Shown: positions 20,298 to 32,957 of the stretch, in pieces | How the letters are laid out: the number at the start of each line of letters is the position of its first letter | Numbering within the stretch: position 1 is the first letter of the stretch | Assembly (NCBI RefSeq): GCF_902806685.2 | Contig: NC_048553.1 | Location: 5,873,099 to 5,937,098 of the forward strand | Direction of reading: 5' to 3' | DNA: 64,000 nt | Source: Maniola hyperantus | Taxonomy: Eukaryota; Arthropoda; Insecta; Lepidoptera; Nymphalidae | Program-made: the position numbers and the translations under genes | The notes under the pieces: generated by a model | Database searches by the model: none | What the model saw: only the letters and a program-made list of their open reading frames with translations | What the model was told of the DNA's origin: nothing

Positions 20298-20519
20298 TGC
20301 ATAATTGAGGTAAATGTTATTTGACGCAAATAATGTAAACTGGCCGAACATGGCACGGTTTGTTTTTTTTTTTACATTATATCCATGGCGAAAATTTTCG
20401 CGTTTATTTTGCTTTCATTATAAAGATTTTTCGTTTTATTCTTCAAGTGAAGTTCAGTTTACGTAAATATTGGTTACGTTTCATGTTCATGATCTATGTA
20501 CCTATATTTACGAACGTAC

Positions 20520-20650
20520 TTAATTTTTATTGAAAATATTACAATAAAACTTAAACCTAGCTTTATTTAATTACTATACCCGTATATTGAATGTAGCATA
20601 ATCATGCCCGCGTGGAGTGGTGCCAAGAATAATGGCTGCATTTCTTAATT
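20520..20650. repeat. 'atgcccgcgt' family repeat copy
   Basis: atcatgcccgcgtggagtgg and tgccaagaataatggctgca match the copies at 2880, 14340 and 34490. Confidence 0.5.
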
Positions 20651-21091
20651 AATATAACAATATTTTTCTCTGATCGCTTATTGACTAGCTCTACTTTGTA
20701 ATTAATCTGGCATCGCAGCTATTTCATGTCGAGTGACCATTTCTGTTCTAACATGGTTCTAACCATGGACTTGGAGTAGCTAGATACCCCAAGTCGTCCG
20801 TCCAGGCGTGTCCAAAAGAGCATTTGAGTCAAGCACCTATTTTTGTTCCTATTTTATTTTCATTCACCTGTCAATACATCATTCCTCTTTACATATCGAT
20901 CGATTCTGAAACTTGTGATTGCGCGTTCTGATTAAATGGCTAGAGTGACGTCATCAATTAGGAAAAAGTAATTGAATGTAGCATAATTATAAATCCATGG
21001 TTCTAACCAAGTTCTTTTCGGTACTTATTTTCGGTTTAGTGAACACTTCGTCAAACCTCTAATTTTATAATAATTGATATATAATTAACTA

Positions 21092-21309
21092 GCTTATGCT
21101 CGCGACTTCGTACGCGCAAACTACACAAATTTCAAACCCCTAATTCACCCCCTTAGGGCTTGAATTTTCAAAAATCCTTTCTTAGCGGATGCCTACGTCA
21201 TAATTGCTATCTGCTGGCCAAATTTTAGCCCGATCGGCTCAGTAGTTTGAACTTAGCGTTGATTGATCAGTCAGTCAGTCAGTCACCTTTTCCTTTTATA
21301 TATTTAGAT
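21092..21309 (-). repeat. GACT-type interspersed repeat
   Basis: agcttatgctcgcgacttcg at one end, cctttcttagcggatgcc in the middle, cagtcagtcagtcagtc and cttttatatatttagat at the other. Same family at 25457-25676, in part at 51084-51190, and reversed at 47120-47250 and 58510-58635. Confidence 0.7.
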
Positions 21310-22294
21310 AACAGTAGCTGGACTAAAGAAAACTTTAAAACAATACCTAATGTTAAATTTTAAGACTTTTTACATTTGTTTTACAGACTTTTATTACTTA
21401 AGCACCTAGGTACATATTTTATAGTGCTTTAGCCAAGAATAAGCTTACTGTACTATTCCACGCACGAGTAGTGCTTTAGTAAAAAGTGTTTTAGTAAAAG
21501 ATATATCTTCTGGACTTTGTAAAGTTTCATAAGTTTCTGTTTCCGGTACCAAAGCGAACTTATGTCTTACATTACAAGTTATGAACTACCTTGGTGAACG
21601 AAGAGTTATATTACCTACTCTATACTGTGAAATAAGAATGTTATGTCTAGGTACTTTCAATTTACTTTTCAACAGCATCTGTAGATATACTATTTGAACT
21701 GCTAATAAAGATCTGTCTCGATAAAATTCTTGCTGCTTAAAATGGCCATAGGTAGTGAAAAAGAGTTGGCGGGTTAACCCCTCCGAAATCCTACATATGA
21801 AGCAAGATTAATTTTAAACGAACTCTTTTTTCTTGAATTTCCTAATTTTTTTGTGTAAATATAATTAACAATATTGTGCTCGCTGCGCTTGTGGTATTTC
21901 AACTTAACTTTTACGACGTCTATGCTTGTTTCCGTTTTTTTGTTTTACTAATTATTCTGAATATGAAATTATAAATATCTTATATAAGAGTTCGGTGTTG
22001 TAACGCCCAAAAATCCATTCTAGTATATAGCCATGTTCTCCGCTGCTGAAAGGAAGCGATCGTTCAGGCGATAAAAGCCAATGGACGTCTAGCCTTAGGT
22101 AAGGATGTAAATGAACGAAATACCACGTTTCCATCGAAAAGAACCAGCAATTTTATTTCTAACTGGTATAACTCAGGTAGGCAGGTATACTCGTAAGTTA
22201 GTGGTATACCTACTTCAAGGCCAGCACACTACCTCTATAAAAGTATTGTGAAATAAAACCGAAAAGAAAATCTTTCAAGAAGGTGTCGACTTAC

Positions 22295-22374
22295 GTAGAT
22301 CCCTAGAGGTCCGGTGCTTCTTGTTTACAACATGACATTTTGTTTTGGCAGTCTCGTACTCGTTGCAGATGGTT
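22295..22374 (-). CDS. Putative small exon, unrecognised
   Basis: Acceptor gtttcaacag, donor CTAC|GTAAGT, 80 nt. Only one frame is open: TICNEYETAKTKC followed by HVVNKKHRTSRDL. Phase is 1 nt in and 1 nt out, matching exons 29994-30072 (GA|) and 15055-15126 (|TG). Lysine/arginine-rich with two cysteines. No family recognised. Confidence rests on splice sites, frame and phase rather than homology. Confidence 0.55.
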
Positions 22375-22423
22375 CTGTTGAAACGAATAAATAAATTAGG
22401 AAGTATAGTAAGTTGATATAGCG

Positions 22424-22526
22424 ATCACGTCACCCGCACTCGCCCACACCTGGTTAGCGCGGGGGCTGTGCGGGTGTGCGGGGCGGTCCCTCCCCGATTG
22501 CCATCTTGACCTGTCGCGTACTATAG
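22424..22526. mobile_element. GC-rich palindromic MITE, copy C (left end shortened)
   Basis: cacgtcacccgcactcgccc, ggttagcgcgggggctgtgc and right end gacctgtcgcgtactata. Same family as 56070-56224. Confidence 0.72.
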
Positions 22527-24254
22527 GTATGTGCGTGATGTCGATAAGAAGGTTAACCGCATCGTGCGCGTCGAAGAAGAACCCTTAAAATTAGTTTATC
22601 CCCTCAAGTGAAAATAGATATTTTAAATAAAAATATTAAATATTTTTGTATAAAAATATTTTAAGGTTTATTAATTTTTGGAAAAAACTATAGTTTACGA
22701 AATAGTGTCCGCCCTACGAGTATCTTTTTTAGTGGCCGAGTATTGTCTGGGACGTTACCTCTAACTTCTAAAGTACTATGTTCAAAAATCTGAAACAGAT
22801 ATAGTACGAAATTATACAAAGTAAGTGAGTCAAGAGAGCAGCAGAGGTCAGCGACATCTCCACACGACCTTTTATAGGATGCCCGATGCTCCACATGCAC
22901 TCTTGCAGCTCTTTCGGCTCTTGCATTGTCTTGCGGTACATTGCATGTGCGATCTCCTTTGTATACGAAAGGAACGTAGGCAACCCCACGGCAACCCTAA
23001 TTGAGAAATATTCGATAAAAAGTACTACTCAAAATTAACAACAACTCAAATCAAATCATGTTGAAACTTTCCGAAAACAAACTTCTCTGAAGAATACTTA
23101 TTGCGGGCTGAAAGGTAAATTAGCTATGCTTGTATATTTTAATGAGGTAGGAAATTGTAAAGCCTGATTATTATACAAATACCTACATACTTTACCTGTA
23201 TTCAGAGCAAAAACTGAATGGTGTGGCCATGATATTAACGATACAACTTTCAAAAGCAAAAGGTAAACAAAACAATTTTGTTTTGGCTAATTTACAACTT
23301 GTTTACAATTACGATTTCTGTGAATCGTAACTATCGTGTTAGTCCCTCCAATTGCAAATAGGTCACATGATTTTGTGACGCAAGGAAAATTATGTAAGTA
23401 CTTAAGTAAATATTTTTAAGTTGGTGCACTCCAACATCTCGGGATGTGAAATTTGAAAAGCTCGCACGATGTTTATCTTCTATTATCGAGGAGTGACTCG
23501 CGAGTTCTTTTAAATAACATAGATCGATTGTTTTATTTTTTTAAACGCTGTTAGCCGGAAATATTGGTACCATTTCCAAAGACAATATCAGTATCGTAAA
23601 ATAATATAAGAATTTTTAAATTACATGTAATTAAAATGAACTAGAGTTTTTCATTTAATTTCAAATTATAATGTAATAATTATGGTGATCATTAATTAAG
23701 ATGACATTGTGAAGCTAGCATAATGTTTATCATTGTCCTAAAATTACATTAGTCCACTTTTTACCAGTCATTTTATTCGTTTTATCCCTATTGCATCGTG
23801 GTTATGTGGTAGGTATAACAAAGGTTTTTTTAGTAGTCATTTTATTGTTTTTATTTCTTGATGTTCAACAATGTATGTGGCCCAAACCCTGTGACCGGTT
23901 GAAAATGCAGTTGGAGAAATAACAAAAGGGCAAGCCAATAACTGTAGAGTATTACCCATATTAATTTTTATTTGCTTAGGCTTCGTATTTCATCAAAAAT
24001 CGACACTTTCTATAACAGTTTCCTTTTAAAACTCCTTCTGTGCCACACTGTTGTTTCCAACTTTGTCATATTCAAGAACAAACTTTCCGCATTTACAAAC
24101 AGTTTTCCGTCGACAAGTTTTCATTTGCTTGGACTTTGCAAATATTACAGTTAAAACTTTACATTAGGTGCCTTTTATTGTTAGTAGAAGTATTTATAGA
24201 GGGTCTATCTATATTTGCAAAATTTTTGTATACCCATGGGCACTCTCAGTATGA

Positions 24255-24385
24255 GAAGGAGCCCATTAGCCCATAGTCTGCCACGCGCTGGCCCAGTGCG
24301 GATTGGCAGACCTCACACACCTTTCAGAACATGCAGGTTTGCTCACGATGATTTCCTTCTCGTTGAAACAAATGGTATTTAATTT
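24255..24385 (-). mobile_element. tRNA-derived SINE, internal fragment
   Basis: tagtctgccacgcgctgg, agtgcggattggcagacc and ctcacgatgatttccttctc match the middle of the SINE. The tRNA head is absent and the tail is decayed. Confidence 0.7.
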
Positions 24386-25456
24386 ATTGAATAGGCTATT
24401 CGCCGCTTTTCCGAAGGGATAGTTTAGGCAAATTAAAATGGATACATGAAGCCCTGTGAGAAATACTATTGGGCACAAATATTGTGAACTTGGGGTCAAA
24501 GTACATACGATATTTAAGTAGGTACATAATGTAAAGAATAAAAACCATAGATACTGTTGGGAAATCAGTGATCGCCGATACTAAAAGCACCTACTATTGT
24601 ATGTGTATGTAAATAGGCATGTGTCCTTAAATGAAACATTATACCTATTGTGTTTTATTTTTATATGTGTTTTAATGTATTTGGGTTATTCATTATTCTT
24701 TACAAAACATTCGGAAATCGTGTGTTTGTAATTAGCAGTGGTTCGGATAAAAGAACGATATACGGGGAAATAATTCGAGTATGTTATGTGGAATCCCTCG
24801 GGCTGTAATTGGGAAGCTCTCTGTACGAGAATATAGGGTAAAGGTTAATAAAAATCAAACCTGTACAAGCTAAAATAACCTTTATTACAATTACGGAGAT
24901 ACGAGAAATAAATGTATTTTTTTGCGTTGATGGTACAATATTGTTGAGAAAAGTTTATATGAAACGGAGCCTTATTATGAATTGTGTTATTTTTAATGAG
25001 GAAACAATACTTACTATCATTGTCGTGTCAATAAGCAAATCTCGACCGAGATGTTATTGGGGTAAAGAATGGGTATGGAGAGGTGGATTCAGTATTTTAT
25101 ACATAAAACACCACAAGAGTTATTAAATATAACTAATGCTTAACTAAAAAAAAATTACATTCAATTTTTGTTAGGAAGTTACTAATGTTTTGTTTAACGT
25201 TAATCGCGCATCATATATCATGAAACTGGAGCTCAACATAATATAAAAAAAAAACCAGAAAATATTAAATTACTACACTGATGTTTCAGAAAATAACATA
25301 CTCATCATGTACCTACTCTCCTGAATTTCTGACAAGACGTTGAAAATAAGGCATAATGGAATGAAAACATAACGCAAGTAAGCTTTCCCAGGTCGATGTC
25401 AAATAAAAACGGCGCCCTTCGAGCCTACGAATATATGTACTAAGATTATACTTAAT

Positions 25457-25676
25457 ACAAGCTTATGCTCACGACTTCGTTTGCGTGGAGTACATAAATT
25501 TCAAACACCTATTTCACCCCCTTATAGGTTGAATTTTCAAAAATCCTTTCTTAGCGGATACCAACGTCATAATAGCTATCTGCATACCAAATTTCAGCCT
25601 GATCCGTCCAGTAGATTGAGCTGTGCGTTGCTAGATCAGTCAGTCAGTCACCTTTTCCTTTTATATATTTAGATTA
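25457..25676 (-). repeat. GACT-type interspersed repeat
   Basis: Very like 21092-21309: agcttatgctcacgacttcg, tttcttagcggatacc, cagtcagtcagtc, cttttatatatttagat. Confidence 0.7.
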
Positions 25677-25964
25677 TATTTTCTTGTTCGTAGGTAATTC
25701 AAACGATCCGTTCATATTGTATTATGTAATATGAGTAGGCATATGGATGAAAATAAATTAGTTTTTTATCGAGTAGGTAAGAATTAAGTTGGTTACAAGT
25801 CACTGAATATATGTACATACATATTAAACAAAGTCAGCTATGGCTTAGAATACATTAGGAACTTAATTATTTTAATGGGGAGCTATGTTTACGACTCCTT
25901 CGGAATCATTAAAACATTGTGGCAACTTGTTTATAATATTATACATAGATATAATAAATAATGG

Positions 25965-26200
25965 AGACGGATGCTCAACATTTCCTGGATGGAGCATAAG
26001 ACCAACAACATCTGACTACTTCGGTCACATGGCTAAGAAAAACGCGAGTAGCATAGATAAACTGTTGATCACTGGCAATATCGGAGGAAAGAGACCCCGC
26101 GGACTAAGCTCGGAACGTTTGGTCCGTCATAGCGAAGCGGTCGATATATCCTTCTGCAATGCCTTCCGGACGGCCTCTAACTGGGAAATATGTATGGGTG
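25965..26200 (+). pseudogene. LINE ORF2 C-terminal relic
   Basis: A plus-strand frame reads TTSDYFGHMAKKNASSIDK, LLITGNIGGKRPRG and NAFRTASNWE. This is the pattern YFGHxxR...GKxxGKRxRG...R.A..R.W found at the C-terminus of many arthropod non-LTR retrotransposon proteins. Only this end is kept; upstream sequence is not coding. Confidence 0.65.
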
Positions 26201-27684
26201 AGTGCGTGAAAATCTCAAAGTGAAATCTCGTGATTGATAGTGAAAAAGGTGATATCTCGGGGGAGCCACGATCCTCAAAATTGAAGGACCGACGCGAGAA
26301 GAGAAAGATTAAATTATGTTTTTTTAGAAAACACTTTTCACGTTGTTTCACACATAATAGAATACGCACAAGTTTTACTGACTGATTTATATTAACGAGG
26401 TTCTGATAATTAAGCAAAATGGAAGATAAACATCGTACAAGTGCTATCTGCACGCTGAATGTGTACTTATTGTTAATATTTGTAGAAAATAATTTCCATG
26501 TTTGCTTTAACAACTTACGAGTACCTACCTACGTTGTTTGGATTGCCTCTTCGAACTCATGAAAATGTCTTTACTTATAAGAAAACGGTTTGAAAACGGT
26601 GAAGTGTTGACGCTCTTTCAGAAAGTGACAAAGGTAAACAGAACACTTGACTCGTTATTTCTTTATTTGACACAGTAAATTTTACACGAAATACTGAAAA
26701 TCTGTTGAAGATTCTGAAATAGGAGAGTAAAATTGACTGAGAAGTTTTATCATGATAAAATTGGGAAATATGGAATAATATTTGAAGGAAATAATCAAAG
26801 ATTAATTATTGGTCTCGCTCTGGAAATAATAATGGGTAAATACACAATTAACAGAAAATTGATTTAACTTGTTTAACTAATGTTATAACTATTGTTATAC
26901 TTATAATAAAACTATAAACTGGACGATTCCTGTAAGTTCCTACATTAAATACATTTAGGAAAGCTTTCTTATTTGCAAGGTAATGTACATCATATATAAA
27001 TATATGATGTACATAACATATTACCTACCACGCAAACTTCCACCGAAAATTGGTTTGAACGAGATCTAGTAAGTAGTTTTTGATTTATCGTGCAAAATGT
27101 CGATAAAATAGGATTGTAGTATGGAACCCTCTGTGCGCAAGTCTGATTCGCACTTGGCCGGTTTTTTCAAATTTTTGTCTGTCCATCTAACTATCTGAAA
27201 CTACTAACTGATCCAATTTGAACGTAACTTGGCATAATATTTATAGCTAATAGGAGTATTAGCTATAAGAGGAGTATCAGGAGGGGTTTGATTTTTATTT
27301 TACTTTATTTATTAGGTTAACTTACGGCTACTTACACTAACACATTTAAAATTACTTATTCTGAACATACATCTAGTTTAGGGGTCAGGATTCCAGAGAG
27401 TTGATTACTGTACTGAGTTGTTTAAATAAATAAATATTATATTATTCTATTATATAACATACTAAATGTATTCGCCATTTACAAGTTAACACAACATTTA
27501 CAAAAATATGTTACGAAAAAAAACCGGCCAAGTGCGTGGCGGGCCTTGAGTTGCCTAAGGGTTCCTTGTTTACTACGGAACCCTAAAAATACATTACACA
27601 TTACAACATTAAGGGTTAGCATATAGGATAGTTTTCACCTCGAATAACAACAGTTTCATTTGTACATAATTCAATAATTCATAA

Positions 27685-27899
27685 TTAAATATTATAAATG
27701 CGAAAGTGTGGCTGTCTGTCTGTCTGTCTGTCAGCTTTTAACGGCCCAACAGTTAACCGATTTTGATGAAATTTGGTACAGAGTTGGCTTATATCTCGGG
27801 GAAGGACATGCTACTTTTTATCCCGTAAAATTAAAGAGTTCCCACGGGATTTTTAAAAACCTAAATCCACGCGGACGAATTCGCAGGCATCTTCTAGTA
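27685..27899 (+). repeat. CTGT-type interspersed repeat
   Basis: aatattataaatgcgaaag, CTGT run, aaatttggtacagagttgg, ttttatcccg, cacgcggacgaattcg, catcttctag. Same family as 3893-4107. Confidence 0.7.
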
Positions 27900-29993
27900 T
27901 GTTAATATATGTTTAACATATTTATAACTATTCCATGACGTATAATAACATTTCACGAGAAAGGTTTGTAAGCATTCTCATATAGGAACACATTCATATT
28001 TGTCTTTGGAATCCCTGTGCGAAGCCGGGTCGGTTTAACTAGTGTTACTTATATAATAAATTCAATTAATTACTTACTATCTCTATCCTTCACAATAGAG
28101 TTACTACTTACTACAAACAACTTAATAGAGAAACAATGAGCCGATGTTCAAACGACGAAAATAGCTATCTTTAAAAGTTACAAGCACTTTTCTTGGAAAA
28201 GTTTTCCTCAGAGCTTCTCGAAAGTTACGTGTACGGTTAATGTCTACAAGGAGGGCGTGAGATGGGAAATTAGAGTAGGAAGTGGGTCAAAGTCGCTCGG
28301 GGTCGACGCTCTACGCCGACATCTAGGGTAATTATCTAACAGAGGTCGCGTCTGTCATTACGTGATATTGTTTGCTGAAACAATATGGCTTTCACCTTTT
28401 GTGGCGTATTATGAAGCGAAAAAGTTTCGTTTTCTTTTGTCTCTTATAAGCACTGAAATGGACATTATACCCCCAAGTAGGTACGCTGGAAGAGCATGCT
28501 ATACAAAATAAATGTTATTACTTTATGCTGATTCGAAGTATCCAATCGATGCGATCGTAGTGGAAATTAAAATGTACACTTTGTATCAAATGTTATTTAT
28601 GTTGACATACTGAAAAAAGTGTTTGCTTGAATAAACTTCTTGATGTGATCACACATATTGACTCCATATGAGCCTAACAAGATCTTTACTTGTGGTCAAG
28701 TAAGTTATGAATTGGTTTAGTCTGAAGTAAGTAGTACTTAATTAAGCTCAAATGTTGGCTAGTTTAAGAATGAGGCCACGCTTAACTTCTAGATTCAACT
28801 AAGATCTAGCACGATACGTCTGTGAAACGTTATCAGTTTATGAAACTCTTATGTTATTTCAAGATCTTGCATGATACGTCTGTGAAACTTTATACTATGT
28901 TAACAGATGTTTCATCCCTAAAATTTAATTTCGAGTACGCTCATGACGCTCACTGCTGCTATGAGCACCGAAATGGCAAAGATCTAGTTGCTTTAAATAC
29001 AGATCGGCAATTACAGGTCCAGCGGACTTGTATTAGTAGATGTCACTGCTTACGAGTTACGACGTCGTAGTTAATATCATCTTTGGTCTTCCTTTGTTTT
29101 TGATGACCTTAACCTTTATGAAAATCTCACCTAATGGAAAGCAATATTAACAACATAAAACCCGCCTACCTGAAAGATGTATCGGAGTTATTAAATCCCC
29201 AGCGACATCGCATAAAAACACCAGCGGCTCTTTATAAGCAAGCTTTTTCGCAGTAATTTTACCGAAAAGCCGCAAGAGAGAATTTTATCATATTTTATAT
29301 CATAGTATCGTATTGATAATGTTTGGATTGCTGATCACTTAATACCTGCTAAAAGTTTCCCGGTAACATGATAAAAGTAAGGTTACCTATCAAAACCAAC
29401 ACTAAGACCATGCAGCTTTTGCAGCAGCAATAGATTCACCACGAGCCGGTGGTGGATTTACTGCATACGAGATAACGCCCGCGACTTTACCCGCGTGGAT
29501 TTAGTTATATTTTAAATCCCGCTGGAAATATTTGACTTTCCGTGATAAAAAGAAGTCTATGTCACTTTCCAGGGTGAAAGCTATATCTGTACTAATATAT
29601 TTGATAACCGCGACTTCATCCACGTGGATTTAGGGTTTAGGAATCCCGTAGGAACTTTGATTTTCCTGGACAAAAATTAACTTATATCCTACTCTGGGTT
29701 GCAAGCTATCTCTGTACCAAATTTCGTTAAAAACGATTAAACATATGTGCCGTGAAAAGCTAACAGACATCTTTTCGCATTTATACTATTAGTATGCAAT
29801 AACGGAGTGCCCAACTTACAACGTATGTGTTTATACTGAACTTTAAATTATAAGGTAGGTACGTATTAAACTGTTCACTCCACTTAAGTTTCATTTAATT
29901 CGAAAAATAATTTAAATACGACGTCTTTTACGTATGAAACCGCGTCAGCGGTGCTTTTTAATTCAAAGAGTGGGGTCTCGGAGGTTTACTTAC

Positions 29994-30072
29994 TCCTTTT
30001 CAGATTGACTAAGTTTCTTGCTCGGTAAATATCTCGGACCAATTCGCTGATCCTTCTTCAGCTCTTTGAAAC
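29994..30072 (-). CDS. Putative small exon, unrecognised
   Basis: Acceptor tctcttccgcag, donor AAGGA|GTAAGT, 79 nt. Two frames are closed. The open one reads FKELKKDQRIGPRYLPSKK followed by LSQSEKE: charged, lysine-rich, likely helical. Starts with 2 nt (completing A of the 52.9 kb exon to a serine codon) and ends with GA, completed by A of the 22.3 kb exon. No family recognised. Confidence 0.55.
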
Positions 30073-31584
30073 CTGCGGAAGAGACATGGATATTTTAGTT
30101 TTTTAGAATTTTCATTAAAAGAACAAAAACGAGTAGAGTAGGTACCTACTGAAAAGAAATCAAAGAGCATTGGACATAAAAAGTGATTTAGGACACCAAA
30201 GATAGTTTATCGCTAGACCATTCAGCTAGGTCGGCATTAACGAAGCGAGTGCGGTACTTATTCGCTCCAATGAAATCAATGGCCACTTCCATACACCAGT
30301 TCCCATTTATATTTTCGGGCGTGCGCAATAAAATCAATACTGTGAACTTTGCAAGAGTGCAGTGACCCAGTCACCAAAATAAGGCCATACGTGCCATTAA
30401 ATATTTGCGAAATAAAAATCGGGCGCTTAAGTTTTTTTAAAGCTTTAATTATTGAGGTCGTTAACGATAAATACAAGCTTGCAGCACCAAAGAATGAATA
30501 GTTGACCACAGATCACTATTTTCCAATACTACATGCTGCTGATCTTCAGATTTTAGTCAATGTTGCTTAACCAATGCAATCGACTGATGTGCGCTGTCGC
30601 AAGAAGGCGCCTCGTTCCTCATACATAATAGGTACGCACGTAGTCGACAAAACGACATCAGGTTAATCTAAACTGTGCCATCATGATGTAGGTCATAGAG
30701 TATAGTAAGAAAATTATGATAACTCTAACGCAGAATCTGTTAAATGCTTCATTCAGCTTTGTAGTATCTATGCAAAAGAACACTAAGTACAAGAACCTTC
30801 TATTATATTTGAGAGCATCCAGCGTTCACGCATAACGCACAGCGCTAAATCAACAATATCAGAGGTAGAAAAGGAAGCCACTTGAAAAAAAATAAAAGAA
30901 AATCATTTCGAATGCGCATATTTCCGTAGAAACCGGCATCCCACGCGGGTAGGAGACAAAGGCCTGCAAAATTACAGTCTTGCTTTTAAATGCGGGAATG
31001 AATCGCAATGTCTCGTCCCCTCAAAGCTGTGCGAATCTGTTGTGGAATGTGACTTTGTCACTCTGTTCTTGAATACACGGAGGTTACCGTCTATCTGCTT
31101 ACGGAATCATGATCCCTATTATAAAAGTGAATTGCTAACATTTTGTGCTTATTGTTTCTTTGATTGGTCGGGTAGACCTACCATCATTTGACTAGTAGTT
31201 TTATTTTATTTTTAGTCAGAATACAACCATGCAAAAATCAATGCCATCCATACATATTACAAATGTGAAAGTGTGTATGTCTGACTGCTCCGTTATTACG
31301 GCATAGGCCGTAATGTCAAAATCGGTTTAAACTGATGCCCTATATTAACTGATTTTGAGGTTTGGTACAAAGGACGGACATTAGACTACCTACTTTATCT
31401 CGGAAAATCAAAGAGTTCCCAAGGGTTTTAATAAAACCTTAATCCACGTAGACAAGTCGCGAAGTTCTGAATATAATGGAAACGAATAAAGCCTACTTTT
31501 AGTACCAAAAAGCCACTGTTTGAGACAATTTAAATCTAATTTTAATTTTTAATCTTTTCACCCAATATGGCTAATAAGTTACAG

Positions 31585-31750
31585 TACGCGGCCGAAAGTA
31601 ATGATCATCGACCTTTAAAAGGAGATAGCAGATTTGTAGAGCACTGTGTCGATCGTTGAGACCGACAAAACGTCATATAGTTATGAGTGACAGAGACAAT
31701 GTTCTTACAAAGCCGAAATGTCATTCTAAAGGCCGATGTACATTACTTTC
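31585..31750. mobile_element. MITE with tacgcggccgaaagtaatg ends
   Basis: The left end acgcggccgaaagtaatg and right end cattactttcagccacgta are imperfect inverted repeats. The interior has agaccgacaaaacgtcatat. A related, partial sequence with gacgttttgtcggtctcc and gtcgatgtacaatatttcc is at about 60740-60905. Confidence 0.6.
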
Positions 31751-32227
31751 AGCCACGTACTGTATGTTTGGACTCTAGATTGTACAATTTGTCATCCGAA
31801 CCAAAACAATGTTAAATTAAAAGTACTCCCTGTAAGAAAATTAAGAAAAAAATGCAGCAGTAGCAGTTAACGTTGTTGAGATTTTGTTTAAACGTGCACC
31901 AATCCTGAGGGTACTATTACTTGAAGAACAGGTCCAGCGCTAAGTTCTTGTATTCGAGGTGAAAACTTGGAAGCGGGCGTTGCTCAGACCGTTATCACAA
32001 AAGCTAGAGTTCAACTCCCAATACGGTACAATATTAGTTCTCCTACTTTAAAAGGAGTGCAAAGAACATTGAGTTGTAGACCATTGCAGGGATGCAAATT
32101 ACGTTCATCAGGCGTCAAAAACGCCCCCATATCGTCGCTCGCATGACTACTGTCGTATCTCACTTTTTAGCTGATTTGAGTTGGACCGCTACGTTTGTCT
32201 AGGAACTATTGTTTAATTTTCACTTAT

Positions 32228-32423
32228 AATACCACAAGAGCTTCAAAATTATCGGGTATTTCACGATAGGTTCCCTGCAAACAAATAAAGTCGTCAAGTT
32301 TTTCAGGAAAAATCACTCGCGCTTCGCGCTCGTGATTTTTTAACCTGAAAAACTTGACTCCTTCATTTGTTTGCAACGAACCTATCGTGAAATGCCAGAT
32401 AATTTTGAAGCTCGTGTGGTATT
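32228..32423. repeat. Large foldback (two arms of about 90 bp)
   Basis: The left arm starts aataccacaagagcttc, the right arm ends gaagctcgtgtggtatt. The arms pair over about 90 bp with few mismatches, around a loop tcgcgcttcgcgctcg. No coding capacity. Either a MITE without interior or a hairpin-forming structure. Confidence 0.88.
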
Positions 32424-32806
32424 CGGGGGATTATTTTTCCGTCCCAAATGTCGGCCAAAATCTCCAATTTTCACAATTGAATTCAACCTGTCAGTTTGAC
32501 GTGTGGTTAATTTGACTATAGCAACGACCAGAGAAAATTTTCAAAAAATTATCAGTATAATACCATGTAGGTTGTACCACGTGACGTCGAATGGTGCAAT
32601 TCTATTGGTCGACATTTGGGTCGGAAAAATAATCCATCTAATCGTCGTTTCGCTACAATATTTGGATCACGAGATATTGAAATAAATTTTGCCTACGTTT
32701 CTAATATTTGCACAAAAATAGGACTCATTTATGGACTCTTAGTAAAAATCAAACTCGAGAAGTTGACTTGACTTACTCGTCATAACATTGAGATGGGATA
32801 CCTACC

Positions 32807-32957
32807 TATAGTACGTGATAGGTCGAGATTGCAATCGGGGTGGGGACACCCCGCAAACCCGCACAGCCATTGCGCTAACCCTTGCGCTTGACGTGCGGGT
32901 ATGCGGGGCATCCCCCCACCTCATACCCCGATTGCCATCTCAACCTGTAAATACTAG
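32807..32957. mobile_element. GC-rich palindromic MITE, copy D
   Basis: tatagtacgtgataggtcga at the left, accccgattgccatctcaac at the right; a nearly symmetrical interior of caccccgc and gcggggcatcc blocks. Confidence 0.78.

Larger units (their letters stand above)
15127..22294. other. Intron-like stretch, repeat-filled
   Basis: Contains SINE copies (16010-16122, 18277-18620), the 19-20 kb tandem duplication, a GACT-type repeat (21092-21309) and an 'atgcccgcgt' fragment (20520-20650). Overlapping open frames at 17715-18116 on both strands show no recognisable protein. No further exon is seen. Confidence 0.5.
22375..29993. other. Intron-like stretch, repeat-filled
   Basis: Holds a MITE (22424-22526), a partial SINE (24255-24385), a GACT repeat (25457-25676), a LINE relic (25965-26200), 'gttccgtacc' ends (27066-27166, 27515-27590), a CTGT repeat (27685-27899) and degenerate CTGT-type copies near 29460-29790. 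No convincing exon is seen. Confidence 0.5.
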
